Origin: a bacterium
GTDB lineage: Bacteria > Patescibacteriota > Minisyncoccia > UBA9983
Direction of reading: 5' to 3'
NCBI GenBank assembly: GCA_023244795.1
Contig: JAHFLR010000028.1
Location: forward strand, 1-8,703
DNA: 8,703 bases
Shown here: positions 1-6,092 of the stretch, one piece after another
Position numbering within the stretch: position 1 is the first letter of the stretch
Layout of the letters: every line of letters begins with the position of its first letter
Notes under the pieces: model-generated
Databases searched by the model: none
Told to the model about the DNA's origin: nothing
What the model saw: the letters and a program-made list of their open reading frames with translations, nothing else
Made by a program: the position numbers and the translations under genes

Positions 1-4
1 TTAC

Positions 5-1249
5 CTATCTATTTAACCATTCTTTCTCTTGCCTGACAAGCAGTTTTTCTATATCTTCCGGGTGCGCCATTACCTCCTCTACAACCTTTTCCATACGCAT
101 ACCTTGGGAGCCTTTTACCAAAACCAAATCGCCCTCTTTTATTTTTTCCTGCAAAACTATTTTGGCCTCATCGGAGGTGGAAAACTCAAAAATCTTTTTT
201 TCGCTCATGCCGCAAGCCCGAGCCTCCTCCGTAGCAAACTTCATTCTTGGGCCAACCGCAAAAAATAAATCGGCCCCCTCCGCCACCGTTTTGCCCACCT
301 TACGGTGCTCGTCTATTGTGTACTTGCCAAGTTCTAACATGTCGCCCAGCACCGCAATTCTTCTTGCTGGTTTATCAGTAGAAGTTTTAGCATATTCGGC
401 CAGTTCGTTTAAAATTTCCATTGCCGCTACCTGCGCCACCGGAGAAGAGTTGTAGGTGTCGTCTATAATCCAAGTTTTTTTAATCCCCTCCAGCAATTTA
501 ACTCGTCCGGCAGGAGAATTATATTTTGATAACGATTCCGCCATCTCTACAAAATTTAAGCCCAGCGCCCCACCCACCGCTAGCGCCGCCAAAGTAGAGT
601 AAACGTTTTGTTTACCCAGACAGCCGTTTAATTTAATCGGCACTATTACGCCCTTGTAATCTATTTTAAAAATTATCCCCTCCAGGGTCATTTTATAGTT
701 AGAGGCCCGGAGATTGGCTCCCTCTACAAATCCGTAAGTTATCGTTTTACCTTTTACTTTTTGCTTTAGATCAAAAACCAGCGGATCGTCCTCATTTAAG
801 ATGGCGGTATCTGATTCTCCCAACTTGGTTAGTAAAAGCGCCTTCTCCTTTAATATCTCCTCTGGGCCCTTAAAATATTCCACATGCACCGGCATTTTGC
901 TCAAGGCGGTCATCACTGCAATGTTGGGCTTAACCCAAGACAGCACGTTGCTCATGTCTTGAGGCTTGCCCACCCCCAGCTCCAAAATAAGCCACTCCGG
1001 ATAGTGATTTTTTAAAAAGATAAGCTTGAGGCCCTTAACGATATTTAGAGCCCAGAGCACCGGGCTGTCCCATCCACTTTGCGCATCAATAATTGTTAGC
1101 GGTACTCCCCACTGGCTGTTATAGCTTTTTTCGCTTTTGCGAACATTAAAAAAACCGGAAAGCACAACGGCAATCGCCTCTTTGGTTGATGTTTTGCCCA
1201 CTGTGCCGCTAATAGCGATTATTTTGGGTTTATATTTTTTAAGAATCAT
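5..1249 (-). CDS. murF: MurF-type UDP-N-acetylmuramoyl-tripeptide--D-alanyl-D-alanine ligase
   Basis: This cytoplasmic ATP-dependent ligase adds D-Ala-D-Ala to the UDP-MurNAc-tripeptide, the last soluble step of peptidoglycan precursor synthesis. Visible Mur-ligase landmarks in the 414 residues are the P-loop GTVGKTST (15-22), NSQWGVP (44-50), ELGVGKPQD (90-98), LNEDDP (151-156), QNVYSTLAAL (214-223), PAGRVKLLEG (246-255), DDTYNSSP (263-270), LGDMLELG (301-308) and LVKGSQGMRMEKVVEE (377-392). DTYNSSP and the final KGSxxMRMEK block favour MurF over MurC, MurD or MurE. The P-loop starts only about 15 residues in, so the N-terminal UDP-substrate domain of about 80-100 residues found in typical MurF is absent; 414 residues is short for the family. 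The ATG has GAGG five bases upstream. The frame stays open about 15 codons further up to a stop near 1295-1297, without ATG, GTG or TTG. It lies 77 AT-rich bases after ftsI in the same operon direction and ends with TAG. Confidence 0.9.
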   Translation of the reverse strand: MILKKYKPKIIAISGTVGKTSTKEAIAVVLSGFFNVRKSEKSYNSQWGVPLTIIDAQSGWDSPVLWALNIVKGLKLIFLKNHYPEWLILELGVGKPQDMSNVLSWVKPNIAVMTALSKMPVHVEYFKGPEEILKEKALLLTKLGESDTAILNEDDPLVFDLKQKVKGKTITYGFVEGANLRASNYKMTLEGIIFKIDYKGVIVPIKLNGCLGKQNVYSTLAALAVGGALGLNFVEMAESLSKYNSPAGRVKLLEGIKKTWIIDDTYNSSPVAQVAAMEILNELAEYAKTSTDKPARRIAVLGDMLELGKYTIDEHRKVGKTVAEGADLFFAVGPRMKFATEEARACGMSEKKIFEFSTSDEAKIVLQEKIKEGDLVLVKGSQGMRMEKVVEEVMAHPEDIEKLLVRQEKEWLNR

Positions 1250-1326
1250 TTTGGCCTCGGTTCTTAAAATTAACTCTATTATTTTTTTGAAAAATTATTT
1301 TATATATTTATTTTATTATATCAATT

Positions 1327-3042
1327 TTATCTATCCGGCGGTATTTGGTAATAGTTGAGCAGAAACTTTGTCATATTCATAAAGGGGCCGCTCAAAGAAG
1401 TAGCTGCGTACTTAACGCCTATCGGGTCCTTCATATAAAATAGAATCAAAAATTTTGGATCAAAGGCCGGAGCATAACCAAAAAAAGTGTGCAGGTAGAG
1501 ATTTTGTTCGTACCCCTTTTCCGTGGCTGATTTTTGCTGAGCCGTACCGGTTTTGGCCGCGACGCTATAATGATCGAGTTTAAGCGTACCGTTTTGCAAG
1601 GAGGTGTCTACAACCTTAACCAGCATCCTGCTAATCTCCTCCGTGGTTTCCTTTTTTAAAACTTTCCTTTTTTCTTGGGGCTCAGTTACTTTATTTAAAC
1701 CAAGACCTTCTTCGTATTGTATTTGGTCCACCAAGTAAGGCTTCATTAAAACCCCTCCGTTAGCCAAACTCGAGAGGGCCGTGGCCATCTCTATTGGTGT
1801 TACCGCCACCCCCTGGCCAAAAGCGGCCGTGGCATACTCTATATCGCGGGGGCTGGTAAGAATGTTACTAATTTTTCCTCTCACCTCGGCCGGGAGGTCT
1901 ATGTCGGTTTTTTCTCCGAACCCATAGCTTACCATATAATTTCTAAAATTATCTTTACCCATTTTTAGCGCCACAAAAGCGGCTCCGGTATTTAATGATT
2001 GGTTTAACACTTCTTGCATATTTACCCGACCCATAACCTTGTTGTCGTGGTTGTTAAAAGTTTTTCCGTTTAGGGTCATAAAGCCCTTGTCGTCGTACAT
2101 TGTGTCGGCTGTGATAAATCCCATATCCATCGCGCCTGCTAATGTAAGCGGCTTCATTATGGAGCCCATCTCAAAAACACTTTCCACTGCCGGGTTATTA
2201 AAGTAGGAAGCATTTTCTGTTTGGCCATAAGTGTTGGGGTTAAAATCTGGCTTTGAGGACATGGCTAAAATTTTTCCTGTTTTGGGATCTATAATAATCG
2301 CTCCCGCCATCTTTGGGGAATAGGTCTCCAAGAGTTTTGCCAGCTCTCTCTCTAGAGTAGATTGGACGATAGGATCAATAGTTAAAACAACATTACCCTT
2401 GTATGCCCCTCCCGAGCTTAGAGTTTTTTTAAGATCAGTAAAAATTTCGGCGAAAGAATCCAGCTTGGGAGAATTCGGCTCACCGCCTAGCACGCTTTCG
2501 TAATATTTTTCTATACCGGCGCGGCCAATAAAATCATTACCGCTAAAACCCATGAAGCCCACGGCCTGAGAAGCTAAATTATCGCCCGGGTAAAATCTCC
2601 AAGATTCCGGGTACACGCCAACCCCCTCCAGCTTAAGCTTTGTAATGTTATCCGCCTGCTCTTGCTCTAGATTACGCGCGACCTCTTCGTACGGGTCGTC
2701 TTTTTTGCTGGCGGCTTTTAAAAAGTCTTCTTTGTTTAGAGTGATTACCTGCGAGAGCTGCTGGTAAGCATCGGCCGAATTGTTTATTTTTTTGGGATTA
2801 ATAGCAACCAAATAGCCCTTTTTAATGGAGGCGGCGGAAAACAGTTTATTGTCCTTGTCTTTAAAAAAAACTTCCCCCCGATCCATATCGTTGGCAGAAG
2901 AGGTTTTATATTGACGATTCGCCTGATCCTTATAATAACCGCCATAAACAACCTGAATAAAAAACAGTCGCCCTATTAAAACAAGGCCAACCAAAAATAA
3001 TATTCCGTATATTAGTCTTATACGACCTGTAAAATTGACCAT
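1327..3042 (-). CDS. ftsI: Class B penicillin-binding protein, FtsI/PBP2-like peptidoglycan transpeptidase
   Basis: This septal peptidoglycan DD-transpeptidase is anchored in the inner membrane and cross-links stem peptides at division. Numbered from the ATG at 3042 (571 residues), a transmembrane helix spans about 9-33. The PBP dimer-type domain follows, with the RGEV box at 55-58. The penicillin-binding domain has all three active-site motifs: SIMK (catalytic Ser294, Lys297), SLN (349-351) and KTGT (497-500). There is no PASTA domain, and the length is normal for class B PBPs. The preceding FtsL-like gene ends at 3049. A TTG directly abutting that stop (3046-3048) would add two residues. 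I chose the ATG six bases after the stop because neither start has a Shine-Dalgarno sequence, so translational coupling is likely. The position next to rsmH and an FtsL-like gene supports FtsI over an elongation-specific PBP2. Confidence 0.92.
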   Translation of the reverse strand: MVNFTGRIRLIYGILFLVGLVLIGRLFFIQVVYGGYYKDQANRQYKTSSANDMDRGEVFFKDKDNKLFSAASIKKGYLVAINPKKINNSADAYQQLSQVITLNKEDFLKAASKKDDPYEEVARNLEQEQADNITKLKLEGVGVYPESWRFYPGDNLASQAVGFMGFSGNDFIGRAGIEKYYESVLGGEPNSPKLDSFAEIFTDLKKTLSSGGAYKGNVVLTIDPIVQSTLERELAKLLETYSPKMAGAIIIDPKTGKILAMSSKPDFNPNTYGQTENASYFNNPAVESVFEMGSIMKPLTLAGAMDMGFITADTMYDDKGFMTLNGKTFNNHDNKVMGRVNMQEVLNQSLNTGAAFVALKMGKDNFRNYMVSYGFGEKTDIDLPAEVRGKISNILTSPRDIEYATAAFGQGVAVTPIEMATALSSLANGGVLMKPYLVDQIQYEEGLGLNKVTEPQEKRKVLKKETTEEISRMLVKVVDTSLQNGTLKLDHYSVAAKTGTAQQKSATEKGYEQNLYLHTFFGYAPAFDPKFLILFYMKDPIGVKYAATSLSGPFMNMTKFLLNYYQIPPDR

Positions 3043-3048
3043 AAGCAA

Positions 3049-3378
3049 TTAGTAATTAGCGGTTAAACTCTGGTTTAGGGCGTAATTTTTCTCTCTGGAG
3101 ATAAAGTCTACGTTGTTTTTTTCCACCAAACCCCGGGAAGTCGCGTAAGTTAAGTCTACTCCCCCCTTCAGATCTAAATATTCTTTTTCTAATTTTTGGC
3201 AATCAAGCGATAACTGTCGGTACTCTTTGGTGCCGGAATCCTTGCCCACAATGCCAGCCACCGTGCTGTTTACAAAATAAAGATAAGCGAAACCCAAAAC
3301 CATAAAAACGGCCGAAAACAGGACCGTGATATTGATTCCGAAGTGCTTATATATTTTTTTCTTTATTATGTAAAACAT
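3049..3378 (-). CDS. ftsL: FtsL-like small bitopic membrane protein (putative divisome component)
   Basis: This 109-residue protein has a short basic cytoplasmic N-terminus, one transmembrane helix at about 16-36, and an extracytoplasmic segment whose residues 50-72 look like a short coiled coil (KEYRQLSLDCQKLEKEYLDL). That layout and its place between rsmH and ftsI are the classic ones for FtsL, which with FtsB/DivIC and FtsQ links the cytoplasmic ring to the FtsW/FtsI synthase. FtsL diverges rapidly, so sequence alone does not prove identity; the call rests on topology and gene order. The start ATG lies seven bases after the rsmH stop, preceded by a purine-rich AAAGAAG. The end abuts the ftsI start, suggesting coupled translation of the two partners. 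Confidence 0.72.
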   Translation of the reverse strand: MFYIIKKKIYKHFGINITVLFSAVFMVLGFAYLYFVNSTVAGIVGKDSGTKEYRQLSLDCQKLEKEYLDLKGGVDLTYATSRGLVEKNNVDFISREKNYALNQSLTANY

Positions 3379-3385
3379 CTTCTTT

Positions 3386-4282
3386 TTAATTTTTTTCTAT
3401 CGCTCGCAATTTTGCGCTACGCGAACGCGGGTTATCTTTTTCTTCTGCCTCCGTGGGTACTATCGGTTTTTTGGTTAATATTTTGCCCTCCTCGTTTTTG
3501 GCTAATTCTCTAAAGTAATTTTTTACTATCCTGTCTTCCAACGAGTGGAAAGAAATTACCACCAGTCTCCCCTCCTTGCCCAGCGCCATCCATGCCTTGC
3601 CCAACCCCTCCATCAGCGCCCCTAACTCGTCGTTAACCGTAATGCGCAGCGCTTGGAATGTTCTGGTGGCGCAGTGTAATCTTTTGCTGTTGCGATAATT
3701 AGGCGGCACCGACAACCTAATTATTTCTACCAACTCCAGCGTCGTTTCTATCGGTTTCCTCTTTCTTTTTTCTACAATGTTCCTGGCGATTCGACGGCTA
3801 AATCTTTCTTCTCCGTATTTAAAAATAATATCGGCAAGTTCTTTTTCGCTCCACTTGTTAACTATTTCCCGCGCGGTCAAATCGTTGGGGCCGAGATTAT
3901 TTTTCATCGTCATCAGGAGTGGCTCGTCTTTTAAGAAAGAGAACCCCCTACCGGAGAGCTCTAACTGGTCGGAGTTGATACCAATATCCATCAACACACC
4001 GTTTACCTCCTTAATTTTTAAATGTTCTAAAACCTTATCTAACTCTCTAAAATTTTCGTTAGCCAGATCAACATTTTTAAATCCCGCCGCCTGTAGATTT
4101 ACCCTGGCTGTCTCAAGCGAGCCTGCATCTTGATCTAAGCCAATTAGCCTGCCGCTTGCTCCTATCTTTTTTAAAATCTCTATTGCGTGGCCGGCGTTGC
4201 CAATAGTAGCATCTACTATTACCTCTCCCTTCTTTGGATTTAAATGTGCTATTACCTCTTTTACTAAAACCGGTACATGCAT
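3386..4282 (-). CDS. rsmH: 16S rRNA (cytosine1402-N4)-methyltransferase RsmH (MraW)
   Basis: RsmH is an S-adenosylmethionine-dependent enzyme that N4-methylates C1402 in the decoding centre of 16S rRNA. The 298-residue product is of ordinary length. It starts with the family's HVPVLVKEV block and has the SAM-binding loop VDATIGNAGHA (23-33), acidic Asp50 at the end of beta-2 (GLDQD), the MDIGINSDQLE block (98-108), GRGFSF (111-116), CATRTFQALRI (204-214), SFHSLEDRIVK (244-254) and NPRSRSAKLRA (284-294). Two positions differ from the commonest forms: HCATR where HPATR is usual, and IGNAGH in the SAM loop. Neither removes an obviously essential residue. The ATG is one base beyond the mraZ stop, with AGGA inside the end of mraZ as ribosome binding site. 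It is the second gene of the dcw operon. Confidence 0.95.
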   Translation of the reverse strand: MHVPVLVKEVIAHLNPKKGEVIVDATIGNAGHAIEILKKIGASGRLIGLDQDAGSLETARVNLQAAGFKNVDLANENFRELDKVLEHLKIKEVNGVLMDIGINSDQLELSGRGFSFLKDEPLLMTMKNNLGPNDLTAREIVNKWSEKELADIIFKYGEERFSRRIARNIVEKRKRKPIETTLELVEIIRLSVPPNYRNSKRLHCATRTFQALRITVNDELGALMEGLGKAWMALGKEGRLVVISFHSLEDRIVKNYFRELAKNEEGKILTKKPIVPTEAEEKDNPRSRSAKLRAIEKN

Positions 4283-4283
4283 G

Positions 4284-4718
4284 TTAAAACATTCCTACTT
4301 CTCCTAACTTTTCCGCTAGCGTGTCTGTTTGCTTCTCTATTCTATCTTTGTAGGCGCTCCAACTCTTCTCGTCCCAAATCTCCAGTCTTTTGTAGACGCC
4401 GGCAATCACAACTTTATCTTTTAGTTCGGCAAATTCTTTTAAATAATCTGGAATCAAAATTCTGCCCAGCGCGTCTATCTCTACATCGGTAGCACCGGAG
4501 AGAACAAGGCGGGCGAAGTTTCTAGTATCAGCCGAGCCGGTCGGTAGCTGGCTTAACTTTTCGGCTACCTTCTCCCATTCGGCTATCGTATAAACAGACA
4601 GGCAATTATCTAAACCTCTGGTAATAACAACTTTATCCCCCAGCTCTTTGCGAAATTTGGCTGGTATCGCCAGACGTTTTTTTGCATCAATATTGTGTTT
4701 GTATTCTCCTATCAACAT
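4284..4718 (-). CDS. mraZ: MraZ, transcriptional regulator of the division/cell-wall cluster
   Basis: MraZ is an AbrB-fold DNA-binding protein that represses its own dcw operon in the bacteria studied. The 144-residue product has the two tandem SpoVT-AbrB half-domains expected: the first opens GEYKHNIDAKKRLAIPAKFR, with the conserved D-x3-R at Asp11/Arg15; the second has EIDALGRILIP, with Asp82/Arg86. The frame is open 14 codons further upstream to an ATG at 4760. I chose 4718 because MLIGEYKHNID is the normal MraZ N-terminus and about 144 residues the normal length. The longer start would also place the operator repeats inside the coding region. There is no clear Shine-Dalgarno sequence before 4718. 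As first gene of the operon, next to the ten-base repeat array, it most likely regulates itself and the four genes downstream. Confidence 0.93.
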   Translation of the reverse strand: MLIGEYKHNIDAKKRLAIPAKFRKELGDKVVITRGLDNCLSVYTIAEWEKVAEKLSQLPTGSADTRNFARLVLSGATDVEIDALGRILIPDYLKEFAELKDKVVIAGVYKRLEIWDEKSWSAYKDRIEKQTDTLAEKLGEVGMF

Positions 4719-4740
4719 AAATTTTACTTGGGTTTTAGGG

Positions 4741-4780
4741 GTTATCCCCGTTATCCCCACATTTATCCACTTCTTACCAC
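4741..4780 (-). promoter_or_regulatory. Putative MraZ operator: four 10-bp direct repeats
   Basis: Read on the minus strand, four consecutive ten-base units are GTGGTAAGAA, GTGGATAAAT, GTGGGGATAA and CGGGGATAAC, each starting with GTGG or CGGG in perfect ten-base register. MraZ is known to bind arrays of TGGG-type boxes spaced about ten bases apart in front of mraZ. The array starts just downstream of the predicted transcription start and ends 22 bases before the mraZ ATG, so binding would block initiation or early elongation. The units also resemble DnaA boxes on the plus strand (TTATCCAC, TTATCCCC). Confidence 0.75.
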
Positions 4781-4791
4781 TTCACTCTATA

Positions 4792-4820
4792 TTTATACCA
4801 CTCTTCTGCAATAACCTCAA
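4792..4820 (-). promoter_or_regulatory. Sigma70-type promoter of the mraZ-rsmH-ftsL-ftsI-murF operon
   Basis: On the minus strand a -35 box TTGAGG (4820-4815) is separated by 17 bases from a -10 box TATAAA (4797-4792). The implied start of transcription, near 4785, lies about 67 bases upstream of the mraZ ATG and directly in front of the ten-base repeat array. This is the only good promoter I found upstream of the dcw genes. Confidence 0.65.
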
Positions 4821-4901
4821 AGTTTCATCGGTGGATAACTCAAAAACCCTCTTTGTAGATGGTCTTTTTTTATGAAACAAAAAGAAAAATCACCCATTGT
4901 T

Positions 4902-4910
4902 TGCTACAAT
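4902..4910 (+). promoter_or_regulatory. Extended -10 promoter for the gene at 4948
   Basis: The plus strand reads TGCTACAAT, an extended -10 (TGn plus TACAAT). The region 17 bases upstream is A-rich with no good -35 box, which is typical of extended -10 promoters. The inferred start near 4917 gives a leader of about 30 bases. It diverges from the mraZ promoter about 85-95 bases away. Confidence 0.5.
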
Positions 4911-4947
4911 AAGGGCAGAAAAGCACCCCAAAAACCAAGGAGAACCG

Positions 4948-5349
4948 ATGGACAGAGAAGAACGCGCCATCCTAAAAAGGATATTGATGTACATCAAGAT
5001 TGCCCGGAGAACGGACCACATTACCTACCAGTTTTTGATGAACCACCCCGCGTTTACAGACAACCTCAGAGAGCTGGAGAAATTGTGCGGATGGAACGCC
5101 GTAGATCAATCTATCGCGCAAGAACACGCCAACTCTTTTGTAAGCCAAACGCAGGGCAAGACGCTCAAAGAAAAAGGCGAAAAGATGCACGGCATGGCGC
5201 ACAGATTTGGCAAGCTCTTGCTCGGCGCGGCTGTTGTTGGCGCCGCGGGTTATGGCGTTGCCAAGAGTATCGGCGCGATTGGCTCTCATGGTTCTCAAAA
5301 AGAAAAAGAGGAAAAAGAAAAGACGCCCTCAGAGGAAGGCGCCTCATAA
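4948..5349 (+). CDS. Small basic protein with one hydrophobic segment and a charged tail, function unknown
   Basis: I do not recognise this 133-residue protein. Residues 1-85 are mostly charged and predicted helical (MDREERAILKRILMYIKIAR at the start). Residues about 87-112 form a Gly/Ala-rich hydrophobic stretch (LLLGAAVVGAAGYGVAKSIG) that could be a membrane segment or glycine-zipper-like helix. The last 20 residues are a Lys/Glu tail (KEKEEKEK, then TPSEEGAS). There is no signal peptide. The start is set by a strong AAGGAG at 4937-4942, five bases before the ATG. The frame is open 17 codons further up, but without such a site. It has its own promoter and terminator, so it is a single-gene unit on the opposite strand to everything else here. 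Its codons are more GC-rich than those of the dcw genes. A membrane-associated accessory or mobile-element protein is possible but unsupported. Confidence 0.7.
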   Translation: MDREERAILKRILMYIKIARRTDHITYQFLMNHPAFTDNLRELEKLCGWNAVDQSIAQEHANSFVSQTQGKTLKEKGEKMHGMAHRFGKLLLGAAVVGAAGYGVAKSIGAIGSHGSQKEKEEKEKTPSEEGAS

Positions 5350-5359
5350 CAACTCTCGT

Positions 5360-5986
5360 TTACCCGCGCCCTGCGCGGGATTTCTTTTTTTGTCGCTTAA
5401 AAGGAAAACGGCAACCGGGGATGTAGCAGATTGATGCGCCGACCTGACGCTTTTCGATAATCCCCCAAACCTCCATAAGGTTAATGATTCGGCGAGCTGA
5501 AAAATCAGAGGAAACTCGGTAACGCATTTGATCCAGCAAGTAAGGCTCGGCCAGTACGGGGAAGACGCCCTTCTCCCGAGAAAATATTTTGACCGCATAT
5601 CTGACAACGCCGCGCTTGATTACCGTGTCTCTGACAGGACTACTTAACTCGGCGTAGCGAGGCTCCAGCAGACTGAGGAGGTTGTGCCACATGGCAATGT
5701 ATTGCAGCCCCCTGCGATCTACCAAATTGGCGCGCGCTGGGTGGCTGGCACGATCCAACCACTCCATTGCTATTTTGATCTTTTTGAGAAGTTTGCCGCG
5801 AAGCTCAGTAGATCTCAGCAATTGATAAACTCGGAAACGAAAGATAAAACTGATAACCTCGAGCCGGCGCTCTTGGCACTCCGCTTCTGGCGCCTGCACC
5901 TTAAGCCCGTTAAACAACTCTCGCCAAGAAACTGTTTCTGCCAAATCTTCCGGCACGCAATGCACAAAGTCGATAGGTTTATCCAT
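5360..5986 (-). CDS. Uncharacterised 208-residue protein with possible C-terminal winged helix
   Basis: I do not recognise this protein. It is 208 residues, soluble and rich in Arg and Leu. A mostly helical body spans about 20-135. Near residues 161-190 is a helix-turn-strand pattern (ARRIINLMEVWGIIEKRQVG, then ASICYIPG) that looks like the recognition helix and wing of a winged-helix domain. The end is very basic (KRQKKKSRAGRG). A DNA- or RNA-binding role is therefore inference only. The ATG at 5986 has GAGGG eight bases upstream, supporting this start. The last nine codons run through the terminator of the convergent gene at 4948. It stands apart from alaS (107 bases upstream, same strand) and probably has its own promoter. 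Cysteines at 10, 37, 187 and 192 show no zinc-ribbon spacing. Confidence 0.68.
   Translation of the reverse strand: MDKPIDFVHCVPEDLAETVSWRELFNGLKVQAPEAECQERRLEVISFIFRFRVYQLLRSTELRGKLLKKIKIAMEWLDRASHPARANLVDRRGLQYIAMWHNLLSLLEPRYAELSSPVRDTVIKRGVVRYAVKIFSREKGVFPVLAEPYLLDQMRYRVSSDFSARRIINLMEVWGIIEKRQVGASICYIPGCRFPFKRQKKKSRAGRG
5363..5391 (+). terminator. Rho-independent terminator of the gene at 4948
   Basis: A perfect 7-bp stem, CCCGCGC (5363-5369) with GCGCGGG (5373-5379), has a CCT loop and is followed by ATTTCTTTTTTT. It lies 13 bases after the plus-strand stop codon. The U-tract exists only in the plus direction. The minus-strand gene at 5360-5986 reads through the same bases as its last codons. 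Confidence 0.85.
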
Positions 5987-6058
5987 CGTCTTTACCCTCT
6001 CTCTTTTCTCTGTTTTTCCTTTTATTCGTTATTAGTATTTAGAACAAATCTGATTTAA

Positions 6059-6087
6059 TTCGTAGCAGTAAAGTAACTGAGAGTCAA
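6059..6087 (-). promoter_or_regulatory. Candidate promoter for the gene at 5360-5986
   Basis: On the minus strand TTGACT (6087-6082) is followed by a 17-base spacer and TACGAA (6064-6059), with TGC directly before it as an extended -10. The -35 box is good and the -10 poor. The leader would be about 65 bases. A second, weaker pair (TTGTTC with TAAAAG) lies further downstream. Confidence 0.35.
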
Positions 6088-6092
6088 CGAAA

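Noticed and set aside
225..235. TCCTCCGTAGC in murF, matching one half of the palindrome in alaS
   Set aside because: Only 11 bases match, the second arm is absent, and the encoded ATEEARA fits the protein without an insert. Probably chance.
4718..4760. Longer mraZ start at 4760 adding MGITGITPKTQVKF
   Set aside because: It would put two operator units inside the gene, has no ribosome binding site, and does not match the usual MraZ N-terminus MLIGEYKHNID.
4741..4840. Replication origin suggested by clustered DnaA-box-like sequences
   Set aside because: No dnaA, dnaN or AT-rich unwinding region nearby. The ten-base register directly before mraZ is better explained as its operator.
4872..5426. 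Plus-strand open frame of 184 codons overlapping the gene at 4948-5349 in another frame
   Set aside because: Arg/Lys-rich composition of a shifted frame, no ribosome binding site, and it runs through the terminator at 5363-5391. The 4948 frame has a strong AAGGAG and the terminator directly after its stop.
5684..6058. Plus-strand open frame of 124 codons
   Set aside because: Shadow of the minus-strand gene at 5360-5986, with no ribosome binding site. The minus frame has GAGGG before its ATG.
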